Shown in pieces: positions 7,645 through 15,984 of a DNA stretch of 34,075 nucleotides. Position 1 is the stretch's first letter. Every line of letters begins with the position of its first letter. The DNA is from REEP01 sp964603915 (GTDB lineage: Bacteria > Pseudomonadota > Alphaproteobacteria > Rhodospirillales > Defluviicoccaceae): the NCBI GenBank assembly GCA_964603915.1, contig CAZRWU010000018.1, forward strand, positions 1-34,075, in the 5' to 3' direction. A model generated the notes under the pieces. The model saw only the letters and a program-made list of their open reading frames with translations, made no database searches and was not told where the DNA came from. The position numbers and the translations under genes are program-made.

Positions 7645-9042
7645 TCACCAGTTTCTGAGCTGCGATGCCTCGATCCCGCTCTGACGCAATTGCATCGCCA
7701 TGGCGACAATCTGCTTGTCAAGTCCGGCGGCATCCGCCGCCTCGCAGCGGCCGACCAGGACGGGTTGCGTGTTCGACGCGCGCAGCAGCCACCATCCCCC
7801 GTCAGACGTCACTCGCACGCCATCGACATCTTCCACCGTGACGCCGTCGACCTTACGGAGCCTCGCGCGCACTTCGTCAATGACCACAAACTTACGCTCT
7901 TCGGGACAGTCGATACGTAACTCCGGGGTGTTGACGACCTTCGGCATGGCGTCCCGCATCGCCGCCAGCGTCAGGTCCGACTGGGAAAGTATCGATAGCA
8001 GCCGCACCGCAGCGTACAGCGCGTCGTCGAAGCCATAGTAACGATGCGCGAAGAAAATATGCCCGCTCATCTCGCCGGCGAGCGGCGCGCCGGTTTCCGC
8101 CATCAGCGTCTTGATCAGCGAGTGGCCGGTCCGACTCATCAATGGTTTCCCGCCAAGCCGAGCAACCTCATCAAACAGAACCTGACTTGACTTGACGTCC
8201 GCGATGATGGTGGCTCCCGGCTGCTCCTTGAGGACCGCGCGCGCCAGGATCAGAAGAAGTTGATCCCCCCACAGGACGCGGCCCAAGTGATCGACAACGC
8301 CAAGACGATCGGCATCGCCATCGAAGGCAATGCCGACATCGCAATGCTCTCGCGCCACCGCATCCTTCAACTGGGCAAGATTGGCCTCGACCGTCGGATC
8401 AGGATGATGGGCAGGAAACCGGCCGTCGACGCGATCGTTGATGAGAACGTGACGGCCAGGAAGGCTCTCGCAGAGCTTATGCAACAGTCCCGCCGCCGCG
8501 CCATTGCCGGGATCCCAGGCGACGGCGAGCGGCCGTCCCGGCTCGAAATCCTGGAGAATACGTGCGATATACGCATCCTCAATGGAGCGATCTTCGACAC
8601 TCCCGGCGCCCGAGGCGAGATCGGAGGACATCGCCAAGCGACCCAGGGTCTGTATATCGTCGCCGAAGAACGGCCGCCCCAGGAGAGACATCTTGACGCC
8701 GTTGTACTCAGGCGGATTGTGGGAGCCGGTGATGGTCATGCCGCCATCGGTTTGAAGATGTTTAATGGCGAAGTAGAGCATCGGGGTCGGCGCGATCCCG
8801 ATCCGTAGAACCGCCATTCCCGCGTCCTTGAGGCCGGCGACAAGAGCGCTCTCGAGGTCGGGAGAAGTGAGGCGGCCGTCATAGCCAACGACAACGCTGC
8901 GGCCTCCTTGGCGGCCGGCCGTTGTTCCAAACGCCCGGCCAATCGCGTAGATCCCTTCTCGTGTCAGCGTCTCGCCGACGATCCCGCGAATATCGTACTC
9001 ACGCAGGATGCTGGGATGAATAACCACCTTCTCCGACATCAC
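7645..9042 (-). CDS. Phosphomannomutase/phosphoglucomutase
   Basis: An AlgC/ManB-type alpha-D-phosphohexomutase of 465 residues. It interconverts mannose-6-P with mannose-1-P, and probably glucose-6-P with glucose-1-P, for surface polysaccharide and LPS precursors. Visible motifs in order: REYDIRGIVGE at the N-terminus, phosphoserine loop ITGSHNPPEYNG, metal site FDGDADRLG, sugar loop GEMSGHIFF, and the C-terminal phosphate loop RASNTQPVLVGRCE. Start is GTG 9042 immediately followed by ATG 9039; either can serve, and a TAGGGGGA site lies upstream. It begins 7 bases after the ugd stop, so it is in one operon with galU and ugd. The second phosphoglucomutase in the window (pgm) is a different, glucose-specific class. 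Confidence 0.93.
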   Translation of the reverse strand: MMSEKVVIHPSILREYDIRGIVGETLTREGIYAIGRAFGTTAGRQGGRSVVVGYDGRLTSPDLESALVAGLKDAGMAVLRIGIAPTPMLYFAIKHLQTDGGMTITGSHNPPEYNGVKMSLLGRPFFGDDIQTLGRLAMSSDLASGAGSVEDRSIEDAYIARILQDFEPGRPLAVAWDPGNGAAAGLLHKLCESLPGRHVLINDRVDGRFPAHHPDPTVEANLAQLKDAVAREHCDVGIAFDGDADRLGVVDHLGRVLWGDQLLLILARAVLKEQPGATIIADVKSSQVLFDEVARLGGKPLMSRTGHSLIKTLMAETGAPLAGEMSGHIFFAHRYYGFDDALYAAVRLLSILSQSDLTLAAMRDAMPKVVNTPELRIDCPEERKFVVIDEVRARLRKVDGVTVEDVDGVRVTSDGGWWLLRASNTQPVLVGRCEAADAAGLDKQIVAMAMQLRQSGIEASQLRNW

Positions 9043-9049
9043 GATCCCC

Positions 9050-10378
9050 CTAATGCGTCTGCCGCGCCGGCCGGGATGCTCTGCCGACGCACACGTAGGT
9101 AAAACCAGCCGCAGCCATTTCCTCAGGGTTATAAATATTGCGCAAATCGACCATCACGGGCGTCTTGAGCAAGCTTTTCACGCGATCGAGGTCGAGCGCC
9201 CGGAACTCGTTCCATTCGGTCAGGATCGCCACCGCGTCGGCGCCGCTCATGGTTCGATAGGCATCGTCACACCACTCGATGCCGTCGAGCAGGGCTTTGG
9301 CCTCAGCCATGCCTTCGGGATCGAACGCCCGCACCCGCGCACCCGCTTTCCGCAGCGCCGGGATGATTTCCAAGCTTGGCGCATCGCGCATGTCGTCCGT
9401 GTTGGGTTTGAACGTCAGGCCGAGAATGGCAATGGTTTTTCCGGCAACGGAGCCGCCACACGCGGCAACGATCTTCTGGGCCATGCGGGATTTGCGCTTT
9501 TCGTTGATGTCCACCACCGTCTCGACGATCCGCACGGGTGAGCCGGCATCCTGGGCGGTGCGCACGAGCGCCCAGGTATCCTTCGGAAAGCAAGATCCAC
9601 CGTAGCCGGGACCGGCATGGAGAAACTTGCGGCCGATACGTCCGTCGAGGCCGATGCCGCGCGCCACGTCATGGACATCCGCGCCGACCTTCTCGCAAAG
9701 GTCGGCGATCTCGTTAATGTAGCTGATCTTGACCGCCAAGAAGGCGTTGGCGGCGTATTTGATCATTTCCGACGTGGTCCGCGAGGTGAACACGATCGGC
9801 GTCTCGATCAGGTAGAGCACGCGATACAACTGGCGCATCACTTCGCGCGCCCGCTCGCTGTCCGTGCCGATCACGACGCGGTCTGGCCGCATGAAGTCGT
9901 TGATCGCAGAGCCTTCCCGAAGAAACTCCGGGTTGGAAACGACATCGAAGTCGGCGTCCGGCCGCGCCTCTCGAATGATCCGCTCGACCTTATCGCCCGT
10001 CCCAACGGGGACGGTCGACTTAGTGACCACGACGGTGTAGCCGTTCAAGACCTCGGCGATCTCACGCGCCGCGGCAAAAACGTAGCTCAAATCGGCATGG
10101 CCGTCGCCACGCCGGCTCGGCGTGCCGACCGCAATGAATACAGCCTCGGCGTCATGCACGGCGGACCTCAAGTCCGTTGAAAACCGGAGGCGCTTGGCTT
10201 TGACATTGCTCATCACCAGAGTCTCGAGCCCCGGCTCATAGATCGGCATCTCGCCGTGGCAAAGCCGCTCGATCTTCGCTGCGTCCTTGTCCACGCAGGT
10301 CACGTTGACGCCAAACTCGGAAAAACAAGCACCAGACACGAGCCCCACATAGCCCGTTCCTATCATCGCAATGTCCAC
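9050..10378 (-). CDS. ugd: UDP-glucose 6-dehydrogenase
   Basis: Oxidises UDP-glucose to UDP-glucuronate with two NAD+, giving precursors for acidic exopolysaccharide or lipid A and LPS sugars. The 442-residue protein has the Rossmann start MDIAMIGTGYVGLVSGACF, the EFLREGSAI segment, the central helix with the conserved Lys (AANAFLAVKISYINEIADLC), the catalytic-Cys motif GPGYGGSCFPKD, and the C-terminal UDP-binding domain with GLTFKPNTDDMRDAPS. The start codon is GTG at 10378, preceded by AAAGGG, only 4 bases after the galU stop. Directly upstream GalU makes its substrate, so product channelling through the operon is evident from order alone. Confidence 0.96.
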   Translation of the reverse strand: MDIAMIGTGYVGLVSGACFSEFGVNVTCVDKDAAKIERLCHGEMPIYEPGLETLVMSNVKAKRLRFSTDLRSAVHDAEAVFIAVGTPSRRGDGHADLSYVFAAAREIAEVLNGYTVVVTKSTVPVGTGDKVERIIREARPDADFDVVSNPEFLREGSAINDFMRPDRVVIGTDSERAREVMRQLYRVLYLIETPIVFTSRTTSEMIKYAANAFLAVKISYINEIADLCEKVGADVHDVARGIGLDGRIGRKFLHAGPGYGGSCFPKDTWALVRTAQDAGSPVRIVETVVDINEKRKSRMAQKIVAACGGSVAGKTIAILGLTFKPNTDDMRDAPSLEIIPALRKAGARVRAFDPEGMAEAKALLDGIEWCDDAYRTMSGADAVAILTEWNEFRALDLDRVKSLLKTPVMVDLRNIYNPEEMAAAGFTYVCVGRASRPARQTH

Positions 10379-10382
10379 AGAG

Positions 10383-11327
10383 TCAGCCCTTTGCCAGATC
10401 GGCCTGAGCAGCGGCGATCAGGATCCGTTCTTCATCGTCGACCTGGACGTCGGATTGCGAGGCGTACTTGGCGAGCATCTCGCGAACGCGTTCGGTCATA
10501 TCCTCCCGGTGCAGCGCAAAGGCGATGTTGGCCTCGAGATAGCCAACCTTGCTCCCGCAGTCGAACCGTTGGCCCGTGAAGCGAAGGCCATGGAACGGAA
10601 TGAGTCCAATGGCTTTCGCCATCGCGTCAGTCAGCTGGATTTCGTTGCCGGCGCCCCGCTCCTGATGCTCAAGGATGGTCAGCACCATGGGCTCAAGAAT
10701 GTAGCGTCCGATGATGCCGAGCCGCGATGGCGCCTTGTCTGGCGTCGGCTTTTCGACTACGCCGCGTGCCGCAGTCAGCGGTCCTTTCGTCGAACCCGGT
10801 TCAAGAATTCCGTACCGCTTGGTTTCTTCCGGCGGAACTTCCTCGATCGCGACGAGGTTCCCGCCCACTTCGCGATGGATGTCGACCATCTGCTTCAGAC
10901 ATCCCGGCTTGGCCAAGATAAGATCGTCGGCGAGCAGAACCGCAAACGGCTCATCGCCGATGAAATTGCGGGCGCACCACACGGCATGCCCAAGCCCGAG
11001 AGGTTCCTGCTGGCGCGTGTAGGAAATATGCCCGGGCGGAGGCAACCACTCCAGCACCGAGCGCAGCGCCTCCTCCTCTTTCCTCGCCCGAAGCGTCTGC
11101 TCAAGCTCGACACTGTGATCGAAATGGTTCTCGATGGCGCTCTTTGCCCGGCCGGTTACGAAGACGAACTCCTCGATGCCAGCCTCTTGCGCTTCTTCAA
11201 CGGCGTATTGAATCAACGGCTTGTCGACAACCGGCAACATTTCCTTCGGCATCGCCTTTGTCGCCGGCAAAAAACGGGTACCAAGGCCGGCAACAGGAAA
11301 GACGGCCTTCCGAACAGGTTTCGGCAT
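10383..11327 (-). CDS. galU: UTP-glucose-1-phosphate uridylyltransferase
   Basis: Makes UDP-glucose from UTP and glucose-1-phosphate. The 314-residue protein starts MPKPVRKAVFPVAGLGTRFL with the nucleotide-binding GLGTRFLPATKAMPKEMLPV, followed by DKPLIQYAVEEA, the uracil-contact region FAVLLADDL, and RYILEPMVL. The reading frame stays open far upstream, to 11696, but that extra part overlaps the DnaJ gene and has no family similarity. ATG 11327 has a TTGGAG ribosome site. It heads the galU-ugd-pmm cluster; 113 bases separate it from the DnaJ gene, so it could have its own promoter or be read from upstream. Confidence 0.96.
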   Translation of the reverse strand: MPKPVRKAVFPVAGLGTRFLPATKAMPKEMLPVVDKPLIQYAVEEAQEAGIEEFVFVTGRAKSAIENHFDHSVELEQTLRARKEEEALRSVLEWLPPPGHISYTRQQEPLGLGHAVWCARNFIGDEPFAVLLADDLILAKPGCLKQMVDIHREVGGNLVAIEEVPPEETKRYGILEPGSTKGPLTAARGVVEKPTPDKAPSRLGIIGRYILEPMVLTILEHQERGAGNEIQLTDAMAKAIGLIPFHGLRFTGQRFDCGSKVGYLEANIAFALHREDMTERVREMLAKYASQSDVQVDDEERILIAAAQADLAKG

Positions 11328-11440
11328 CACGACTCCAAATTTAGCAAGTAAAAGGGACAACGCGGTCCGCGTGCGCTTATCTGCCACAACATCGCGTTTG
11401 CGGCAACTGTTCCATGCGTCGCACTTATCGCCGCCACGGA

Positions 11441-12187
11441 TCAACGTCCAAGAAGAACCTGCCTTGCCTGATTGACCTTGGCGGCGAGATAATTGGTTCC
11501 CCCACGATCGGGGTGCAGACTGGCGATCAGCCGATGATGAGCAGCCTTGACCTCGCTCTCGCTCGCCCCCGGCTGCAAGCCGAGAATCTCCAGAGCTTCT
11601 TGCCGAGTCATTGTACCGCTCGCCAAGCCGCTCGAAGTGCCTTGGCCCCGATCGCCATCCGTGGGGCCGGCTGAGGCGTTGGCTTGAACACGCCAATCGG
11701 GATGAGCGCGATCAAGATAAGCTTCCAGAACTTGCGCCGACTGCTGATCATTGCGCCGGCACAGTACGAGCAGATCGAGCAAATCGGCAAGGCTTGTCTC
11801 GGCGAGTTGCGCTCCTGCCCGTGGTCCCTCCATAATCAACCCATCCAGCGCACCGGTATCGTGATCGAGGGACATCCGCAGATAACGCGTCTCGACAGTG
11901 CTGGTTTGGCCGTGGGCGCCACCGCCAGGCATTTTCGCGAAGTCACCGCTGCCGCGCCGGGCGGCGCGGAACAATGGGAGCAGCCAGGGCAGTAGCGCCA
12001 TCGCCGTCGCGATAACCCATTGCAACCTGCCGCTGGCCGCCAGCGCCACCGCCAAGCCCGAGACCCCGACCAGCGCGATCCATGTGCCCGCACGCACCAG
12101 CGTTCTCGGCTCGGCGGAGACGAACCAGCGCAAAATGAGAAGGATTCCGACAAGAAGCGCGATGCCGAGGAGAGCATATGCCAGCAC
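11441..12187 (-). CDS. Membrane-anchored DnaJ-domain protein
   Basis: A 248-residue protein with two or three N-terminal membrane segments (LAYALLGIALLVGILLIL, TWIALVGVSGLAVALAAS and VIATAMALLPWLLPLF), a middle soluble region, and a C-terminal J domain of about 55 residues with the essential His-Pro-Asp in SLHPDRGG. The arrangement resembles the Tim14/DnaJ-like proteins of alphaproteobacteria, which recruit DnaK to the membrane; the partner process is unknown. The J domain is short and C-terminal, unlike DnaJ itself. Start is GTG 12187; the nearby ATG at 12177 is out of frame. It lies 5 bases after the VWA gene, so the two are probably one operon and may act together. Confidence 0.85.
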   Translation of the reverse strand: MLAYALLGIALLVGILLILRWFVSAEPRTLVRAGTWIALVGVSGLAVALAASGRLQWVIATAMALLPWLLPLFRAARRGSGDFAKMPGGGAHGQTSTVETRYLRMSLDHDTGALDGLIMEGPRAGAQLAETSLADLLDLLVLCRRNDQQSAQVLEAYLDRAHPDWRVQANASAGPTDGDRGQGTSSGLASGTMTRQEALEILGLQPGASESEVKAAHHRLIASLHPDRGGTNYLAAKVNQARQVLLGR

Positions 12188-12192
12188 GGTTG

Positions 12193-12909
12193 TCAGCGAC
12201 CCTGTATTTGCCGCGCGATCTTGAGAACGTCTCCCTTGCTGCGGCTCGCGTAATCTTCCAGCGCCTGACGACCCCCCGCCGCGAATACGGCAACGGCCCG
12301 CAGCAGTTCTCTCAGCGTATCGGCGCTGCCGGCGTCGAAGCGGCAGTAAGCGCCGCCCGCGAGCTTGGCGATCTGCTTGAACGCATATGCGGCGCGCTGG
12401 TCATATCCTTCATGAAACATGAACACCGGCACACCATGAACGCCAAGCTCGCCGGCCAGAGATCCAAGGCGATCGATATCTTCCTCCACGCAGTCGCCGA
12501 CAAATACCAGCGCATTTACCCTGCGCCGCTTCGTTTCGTTGGCCGCATGGCTGAGCACCTTGCTGATCTGCGTCTCTCCCGCCCGGCATCCCACCGAGGT
12601 CATCAGTCGGACCAGATCTCGCGAGTTGGACAGCCAGCGACTGACCTTGAACTCCCCGAAACCACGATAGAAACAGAGCTGCAATTCCAATCCGCCAAGC
12701 GCCTGGGTCGCCTGAAACATCTCGCCTTGGATCCGTGCCGCATGGTCCCAAGTCGGCTGACGGCTTGCAGTCGCGTCCATAGCGAAAATCAACCGGCCAA
12801 TCTGATCCGCAGGCCGCACGTTCGGCGTCGCGGCAAGCTTGGCGAGAAACGCTTCAACTTCCTGCGCTGAAAGGGTCTTATCGGGCAGTCGTCTGTCGTC
12901 GCTTCCCAT
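12193..12909 (-). CDS. VWA domain-containing protein
   Basis: A 238-residue cytosolic-looking protein (no signal peptide) with a von Willebrand factor A-like fold. The first strand LIFAMDATASRQPTW carries a MIDAS-like D-x-T-x-S (Asp-Ala-Thr-Ala-Ser), and the second acidic loop appears in VFVGDCVEED. The region between contains TSVGCRAGETQISKVL, where a Thr typical of MIDAS motifs is found. Function is unknown. Short spacing to the membrane J-domain gene suggests a shared role. The frame is open upstream to 13068, with an ATG at 13014, but that part is Arg/Trp-rich and lacks family character; I prefer ATG 12909, with moderate confidence because its ribosome site (ACGGCTGG) is weak. Confidence 0.8.
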   Translation of the reverse strand: MGSDDRRLPDKTLSAQEVEAFLAKLAATPNVRPADQIGRLIFAMDATASRQPTWDHAARIQGEMFQATQALGGLELQLCFYRGFGEFKVSRWLSNSRDLVRLMTSVGCRAGETQISKVLSHAANETKRRRVNALVFVGDCVEEDIDRLGSLAGELGVHGVPVFMFHEGYDQRAAYAFKQIAKLAGGAYCRFDAGSADTLRELLRAVAVFAAGGRQALEDYASRSKGDVLKIARQIQGR

Positions 12910-13174
12910 TGCCAGCCGTTTTCGTCGCGCCACCTCGACCGTATTCAGAGATAGGAATGCGATCGCGCGTTGCCAGCGAGCCAGTTTCCATGCCGTTTTG
13001 GCGGGGCTCCCCATGTGCGGGGATGGCCATCCATTCCAGTTGCATCGTGCGCTGGAACTGGGCGCCATGAATAAGATATGTTGAGCGGATTCTTAGATTT
13101 CACCTGTTGGTAGTCTCTAATCAACGGAACGGCGATTGTGACTGATCACCAGCATCATCCTTCAGCGCCAAGCA

Positions 13175-14323
13175 TTGTCGGCACCGCGGCGGTCGACGCC
13201 TGTGGTTGAGAGGCTTGAGTGCGCTGTCATTGGCGCCGGCGTAATCGGTCTCGCCGTCGCTCGCGCGTTGGCGATGGGGGGGAAAGAGGTTGTTGTCCTC
13301 GAGGCGGCGGCCACAATCGGAACCGGCGTCAGTTCCCGGAACTCCGAGGTCATTCATGCCGGGATCTATTATGCTCCGGGCAGCCTGAAGGCGCGCCTCT
13401 GTCGCGAAGGGCGCGATCGGCTCTATCGCTACGTGACCGAGCATGGCGTCGGTTACCGACGCTGCGGCAAGCTTATTGTGGCGACGACGGAAAGCGAAGT
13501 CGGCCAGCTCGGCGCGATCGATGCAAAGGCGCGCGCCAACGGCGTGGATGACTTGCGCTGGCTGAGCGCGGCGGATGCGCAGGCTCTCGAGCCAGCCGTC
13601 GCTTGCGTCGCCGCCCTGTTTTCCCCTTCCACCGGGATTCTCGACAGCCACGGCTACATGCTCAGCCTGCGGGGAGAAGCGGAGGATCATGGCGCCGCCA
13701 TTGCCTTGCATAGCCCCGTGACTGGCGGCAGCATCGATGAGAATGGCATTCGCCTCGACATCGGCGGCCGCGAATCGACGACAGTTTTGTGCAATGCCGT
13801 CGTCAACTGCGCCGGCCTGGATGCGCAGCCCATCGCCGCCAGGATTGTCGGTCTTTCCCCGACCACCATCCCGCCACTCTATCGCGCCAAGGGAAGCTAT
13901 TTTTCACTGACGGGCAAGGCGCCATTCAGCCGGCTGGTTTATCCAGTTCCCGGCGTGGCGGGGCTCGGCACCCACTATACCTGCGACCTCGGCGGGCAAG
14001 GGCGCTTCGGTCCCGATGTCGAGTGGGTCGATCAACTCGATTACGACGTTGATCCACGTCGTGCCAATGCCTTTTACGCAGCGATACGGCGGTATTGGCC
14101 GAACCTGCCCGACGGCGCTCTTCAACCGGCCTATGCGGGAATTCGTCCGAAGGTGCAGGCGCCGGGCGATAGTGAGGCAGCCGATTTTATTGTCCAGGGA
14201 CCAGACGTTCATGGCGTGTCTGGCTTGGTCAACCTCTATGGCATCGAATCGCCAGGTTTGACAGCCTCGCTGGCGATCGCCGATCTGGTGATTGACCGCC
14301 TCGGCGGGCACGGCGGAAGGTAA
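13175..14323 (+). CDS. FAD-dependent oxidoreductase, L-2-hydroxyglutarate oxidase-like
   Basis: A 382-residue flavoprotein of the DAO/L-2-hydroxyglutarate dehydrogenase family, which oxidises L-2-hydroxyglutarate (a by-product of malate and lactate dehydrogenases) to 2-oxoglutarate and passes electrons to oxygen or quinones. FAD-binding VIGAGVIGLAVARALA is near the N-terminus; SSRNSEVIHAGIYYAPGSLK is characteristic of the L2HGDH/LhgO branch; the C-terminal FAD contact GIESPGLTASLAIADLV is present. The start is uncertain: a stop lies in frame at 13139, and the only candidates after it are TTG 13175 and GTG 13202, neither with a strong ribosome site. It is divergent from the VWA gene and converges with the SDR gene, 41 bases away. 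Confidence 0.82.
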   Translation: MSAPRRSTPVVERLECAVIGAGVIGLAVARALAMGGKEVVVLEAAATIGTGVSSRNSEVIHAGIYYAPGSLKARLCREGRDRLYRYVTEHGVGYRRCGKLIVATTESEVGQLGAIDAKARANGVDDLRWLSAADAQALEPAVACVAALFSPSTGILDSHGYMLSLRGEAEDHGAAIALHSPVTGGSIDENGIRLDIGGRESTTVLCNAVVNCAGLDAQPIAARIVGLSPTTIPPLYRAKGSYFSLTGKAPFSRLVYPVPGVAGLGTHYTCDLGGQGRFGPDVEWVDQLDYDVDPRRANAFYAAIRRYWPNLPDGALQPAYAGIRPKVQAPGDSEAADFIVQGPDVHGVSGLVNLYGIESPGLTASLAIADLVIDRLGGHGGR

Positions 14324-14364
14324 CGTCGCAACCGGCATTGGGCGACATCGAACGTCGCCACGCC

Positions 14365-15204
14365 TCACCGCCTCCTCGTTGAGATTTTCTCCCAGTCGGC
14401 GTCGGTCAAAGAACGCGCAAAGTTGAACTGCCCGGCGCCGTCCAGCCATTCGCCGCCATCGATGGTGACAACCTCGCCATTGATGAACCCGGACTGGTCG
14501 GCGAGAAGATAAGCGACCAGGTTCGTCAACTCGTCGTGGCGGCCGGCACGGCCTAACGGATTGCGGGTCTCGAACATCTTCGCCAAATCGGGCCGTGGCA
14601 CCAGCCGCTCCCATGCGCCTTGCGTGGGAAAGGGACCGGGCGCGATCGCATTCAGCCGGATGCCCTTGCGCCCCCACTCCACCGCCAAGCTGCGCGTCAT
14701 CGCAAGCACCGCCGCCTTGCCCATCGCGGATGGCACGACGAAGGCGGATCCTGTCCAGGCGTAAGTGGTCACGATCGAGAGGATGTTGCCCGGCCTGCAC
14801 TCGGCGATCCAGCGCCGGCCGCAGGCCAGCGTCATATAGGCGGTGCCGTGGAGAACGATGGCGATGATCGCGTCCACGGCGCGGTGAGACAACTCCTCGG
14901 TGCGGGCGAGAAAATTGCCGGCCGCGTTATTGATCAGGGCATCGAGCGGCCCTTCTTCCCAGATCTGCGCCACGACTGCCTCAACAGCCTCGGGATCGCG
15001 AATGTCGAGTTGCTTCCAGGAGATTGTCCCGCCGGTATCTTTCCTCAGCGCCGCCGCAGTTTCTTCGAGAACCTGCGCACGCCGGCCGCAAATAATCGGC
15101 TCGCCGCCCAGCTCCATGATCCGCTGCGCCGCGCTCTTGCCGAGACCGGATCCACCGCCGGTAATCAGCACCCTTTTGTCCTTGAGCAAAGTGTCGTCGA
15201 ACAT
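14365..15204 (-). CDS. SDR oxidoreductase, 2,4-dienoyl-CoA reductase type
   Basis: A 279-residue short-chain dehydrogenase. NADP(H) loop TGGGSGLG is at residues 15-22, followed by NNAAGNF. The usual YxxxK is replaced by YAWTGSAFVVPSAMGK, the arrangement seen in mitochondrial DECR1 and Bacillus FadH, where the Tyr, the Ser and the Lys occupy these spots. This suggests NADPH-dependent reduction of 2,4-dienoyl-CoA during beta-oxidation of unsaturated fatty acids. IRLNAIAPGPFPTQGAWERL is also typical of that branch. ATG 15204 was chosen because the TATAAT at 15255-15250 sits about 46 bases upstream, inside the longer open frame that reaches 15303. It appears to be monocistronic. Confidence 0.85.
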   Translation of the reverse strand: MFDDTLLKDKRVLITGGGSGLGKSAAQRIMELGGEPIICGRRAQVLEETAAALRKDTGGTISWKQLDIRDPEAVEAVVAQIWEEGPLDALINNAAGNFLARTEELSHRAVDAIIAIVLHGTAYMTLACGRRWIAECRPGNILSIVTTYAWTGSAFVVPSAMGKAAVLAMTRSLAVEWGRKGIRLNAIAPGPFPTQGAWERLVPRPDLAKMFETRNPLGRAGRHDELTNLVAYLLADQSGFINGEVVTIDGGEWLDGAGQFNFARSLTDADWEKISTRRR

Positions 15205-15249
15205 CGGAGAATCCCGCTTTTTGCCGCATGACGTGACACGCCGCGCCGG

Positions 15250-15255
15250 ATTATA
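15250..15255 (-). promoter_or_regulatory. Perfect -10 box upstream of the SDR gene
   Basis: On the minus strand TATAAT reads from 15255 to 15250, about 46 bases before the SDR start codon. The -35 position (GTGGCC at a 17-base spacing) is poor, so this may need an activator or simply be fortuitous in this GC-rich stretch. Confidence 0.4.
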
Positions 15256-15405
15256 GCGGTGCCTTCTCGAAAGGCCACTGGCGAGCGATCCGAGAGGGGG
15301 CAACGAGTATCGCCTCTTCCGGCAAAGGCGAAATCGCTACCGTGGCCCGCGCCTTGGAGCTTAAAACGCGAGCTTTCTTCCAGCGTCGAATTTGAGCCGG
15401 TTGCG

Positions 15406-15642
15406 TCAGTAACGGCTCTGGTTCATTCGCTGGATGACAAAGCCTTCCTCGGGCGGAAAGCGCTCCGCGATCAACTTCCGCGCTTCCGCCTCGTCGCGCG
15501 CGACCACATTGCGCGTTTGCGGCTTGGCCCAATGATCGTCAACATAGGAATGACTTCGATTGTGCATCACAAGTTGGCGAACATTGGAGTTGTAGATCGC
15601 GACCTCGTAAACTTTGTGTCCGTTCCTTGGCAAATGTAGCAT
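15406..15642 (-). CDS. Small hypothetical protein
   Basis: A 78-residue protein that I do not recognise. It is well balanced in composition, starts MLHLPRNGHKVYEVAIYNSN, has a central HSYVDDHWAKPQTRNVVARD, and ends with an Ala/Glu-rich helix EAEARKLIAERFPPEEGFVI and a Tyr terminus. No signal peptide or membrane segment is seen; its size and strand-helix alternation fit a small one-domain cytosolic protein. The frame is open upstream to 15753, but the candidate promoter at 15744-15773 would start transcription within that stretch, and AAGGA lies upstream of ATG 15642, so I take the shorter form. It is followed by about 200 bases before the SDR gene. Confidence 0.65.
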   Translation of the reverse strand: MLHLPRNGHKVYEVAIYNSNVRQLVMHNRSHSYVDDHWAKPQTRNVVARDEAEARKLIAERFPPEEGFVIQRMNQSRY

Positions 15643-15743
15643 TTCACGTTCGCATCCTTGGAAGGCGGCAGGCTCGTTGTCGTACACGCCGCGCCGGCAT
15701 CGTCTGGCCCAATCGCGCGCCTCCCGTTTCCTCCACCTCAAGT

Positions 15744-15773
15744 ATCTAACCATAAGTTAAGAGAACTTAACAA
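15744..15773 (-). promoter_or_regulatory. Candidate promoter with embedded palindrome for the 78-residue gene
   Basis: On the minus strand TTGTTA (15773-15768) and TTAGAT (15749-15744) are 18 bases apart, in an AT-rich patch of otherwise GC-rich DNA. The palindrome GTTAAG-AGAA-CTTAAC (15756-15771) overlaps the -35 and spacer, where a repressor could act. The overlapping TTAACTTATGGTTAG (15760-15746) is one mismatch from a CtrA box (TTAA-N7-TTAA). Confidence 0.4.
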
Positions 15774-15810
15774 AATATTTTTTACCAACGGTGAGAAAAG
15801 CATCATTTTT

Positions 15811-15838
15811 TGCAGTGCAGCAAACTTGCTGCACTGCA
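15811..15838. promoter_or_regulatory. Perfect 13-bp-arm palindrome, operator-like
   Basis: TGCAGTGCAGCAA (15811-15823) and TTGCTGCACTGCA (15826-15838) are exact reverse complements separated by AC. Neither strand has a U-run on the terminator side (plus continues CTATTC, minus continues AAAAAATG), so an intrinsic terminator is unlikely. The TGC-rich half-sites recall operators of PhaR-type regulators of polyhydroxybutyrate granule genes, but that is a resemblance only, and no phasin gene is adjacent. It lies about 40 bases upstream of the candidate promoter of the 78-residue gene. Confidence 0.6.
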
Positions 15839-15984
15839 CTATTCGAGATGTCGGAGTTCTCTCGCCTGCTAAATATTACAAAGAAGGGACCCAATTAGGC
15901 TGCCCATCATGCAAATGAAAGTGCTTATCGTCACCTTTCATAGGCATGTAAGATTTGCTGCGGAAAGGCGTCGCTCGTGTGTTT

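Noticed and set aside
10371..11351. Plus-strand frame of 326 codons opposite galU
   Set aside because: Antisense shadow of galU with no family features.
11328..11696. N-terminal extension of galU to 11696
   Set aside because: It overlaps the J-domain gene, has no family similarity, and ATG 11327 has a proper ribosome site at the conserved family start.
15811..15838. Palindrome as an intrinsic terminator
   Set aside because: A U-run is missing on the required side on both strands; the T-run at 15805-15811 precedes rather than follows the hairpin on the plus strand.
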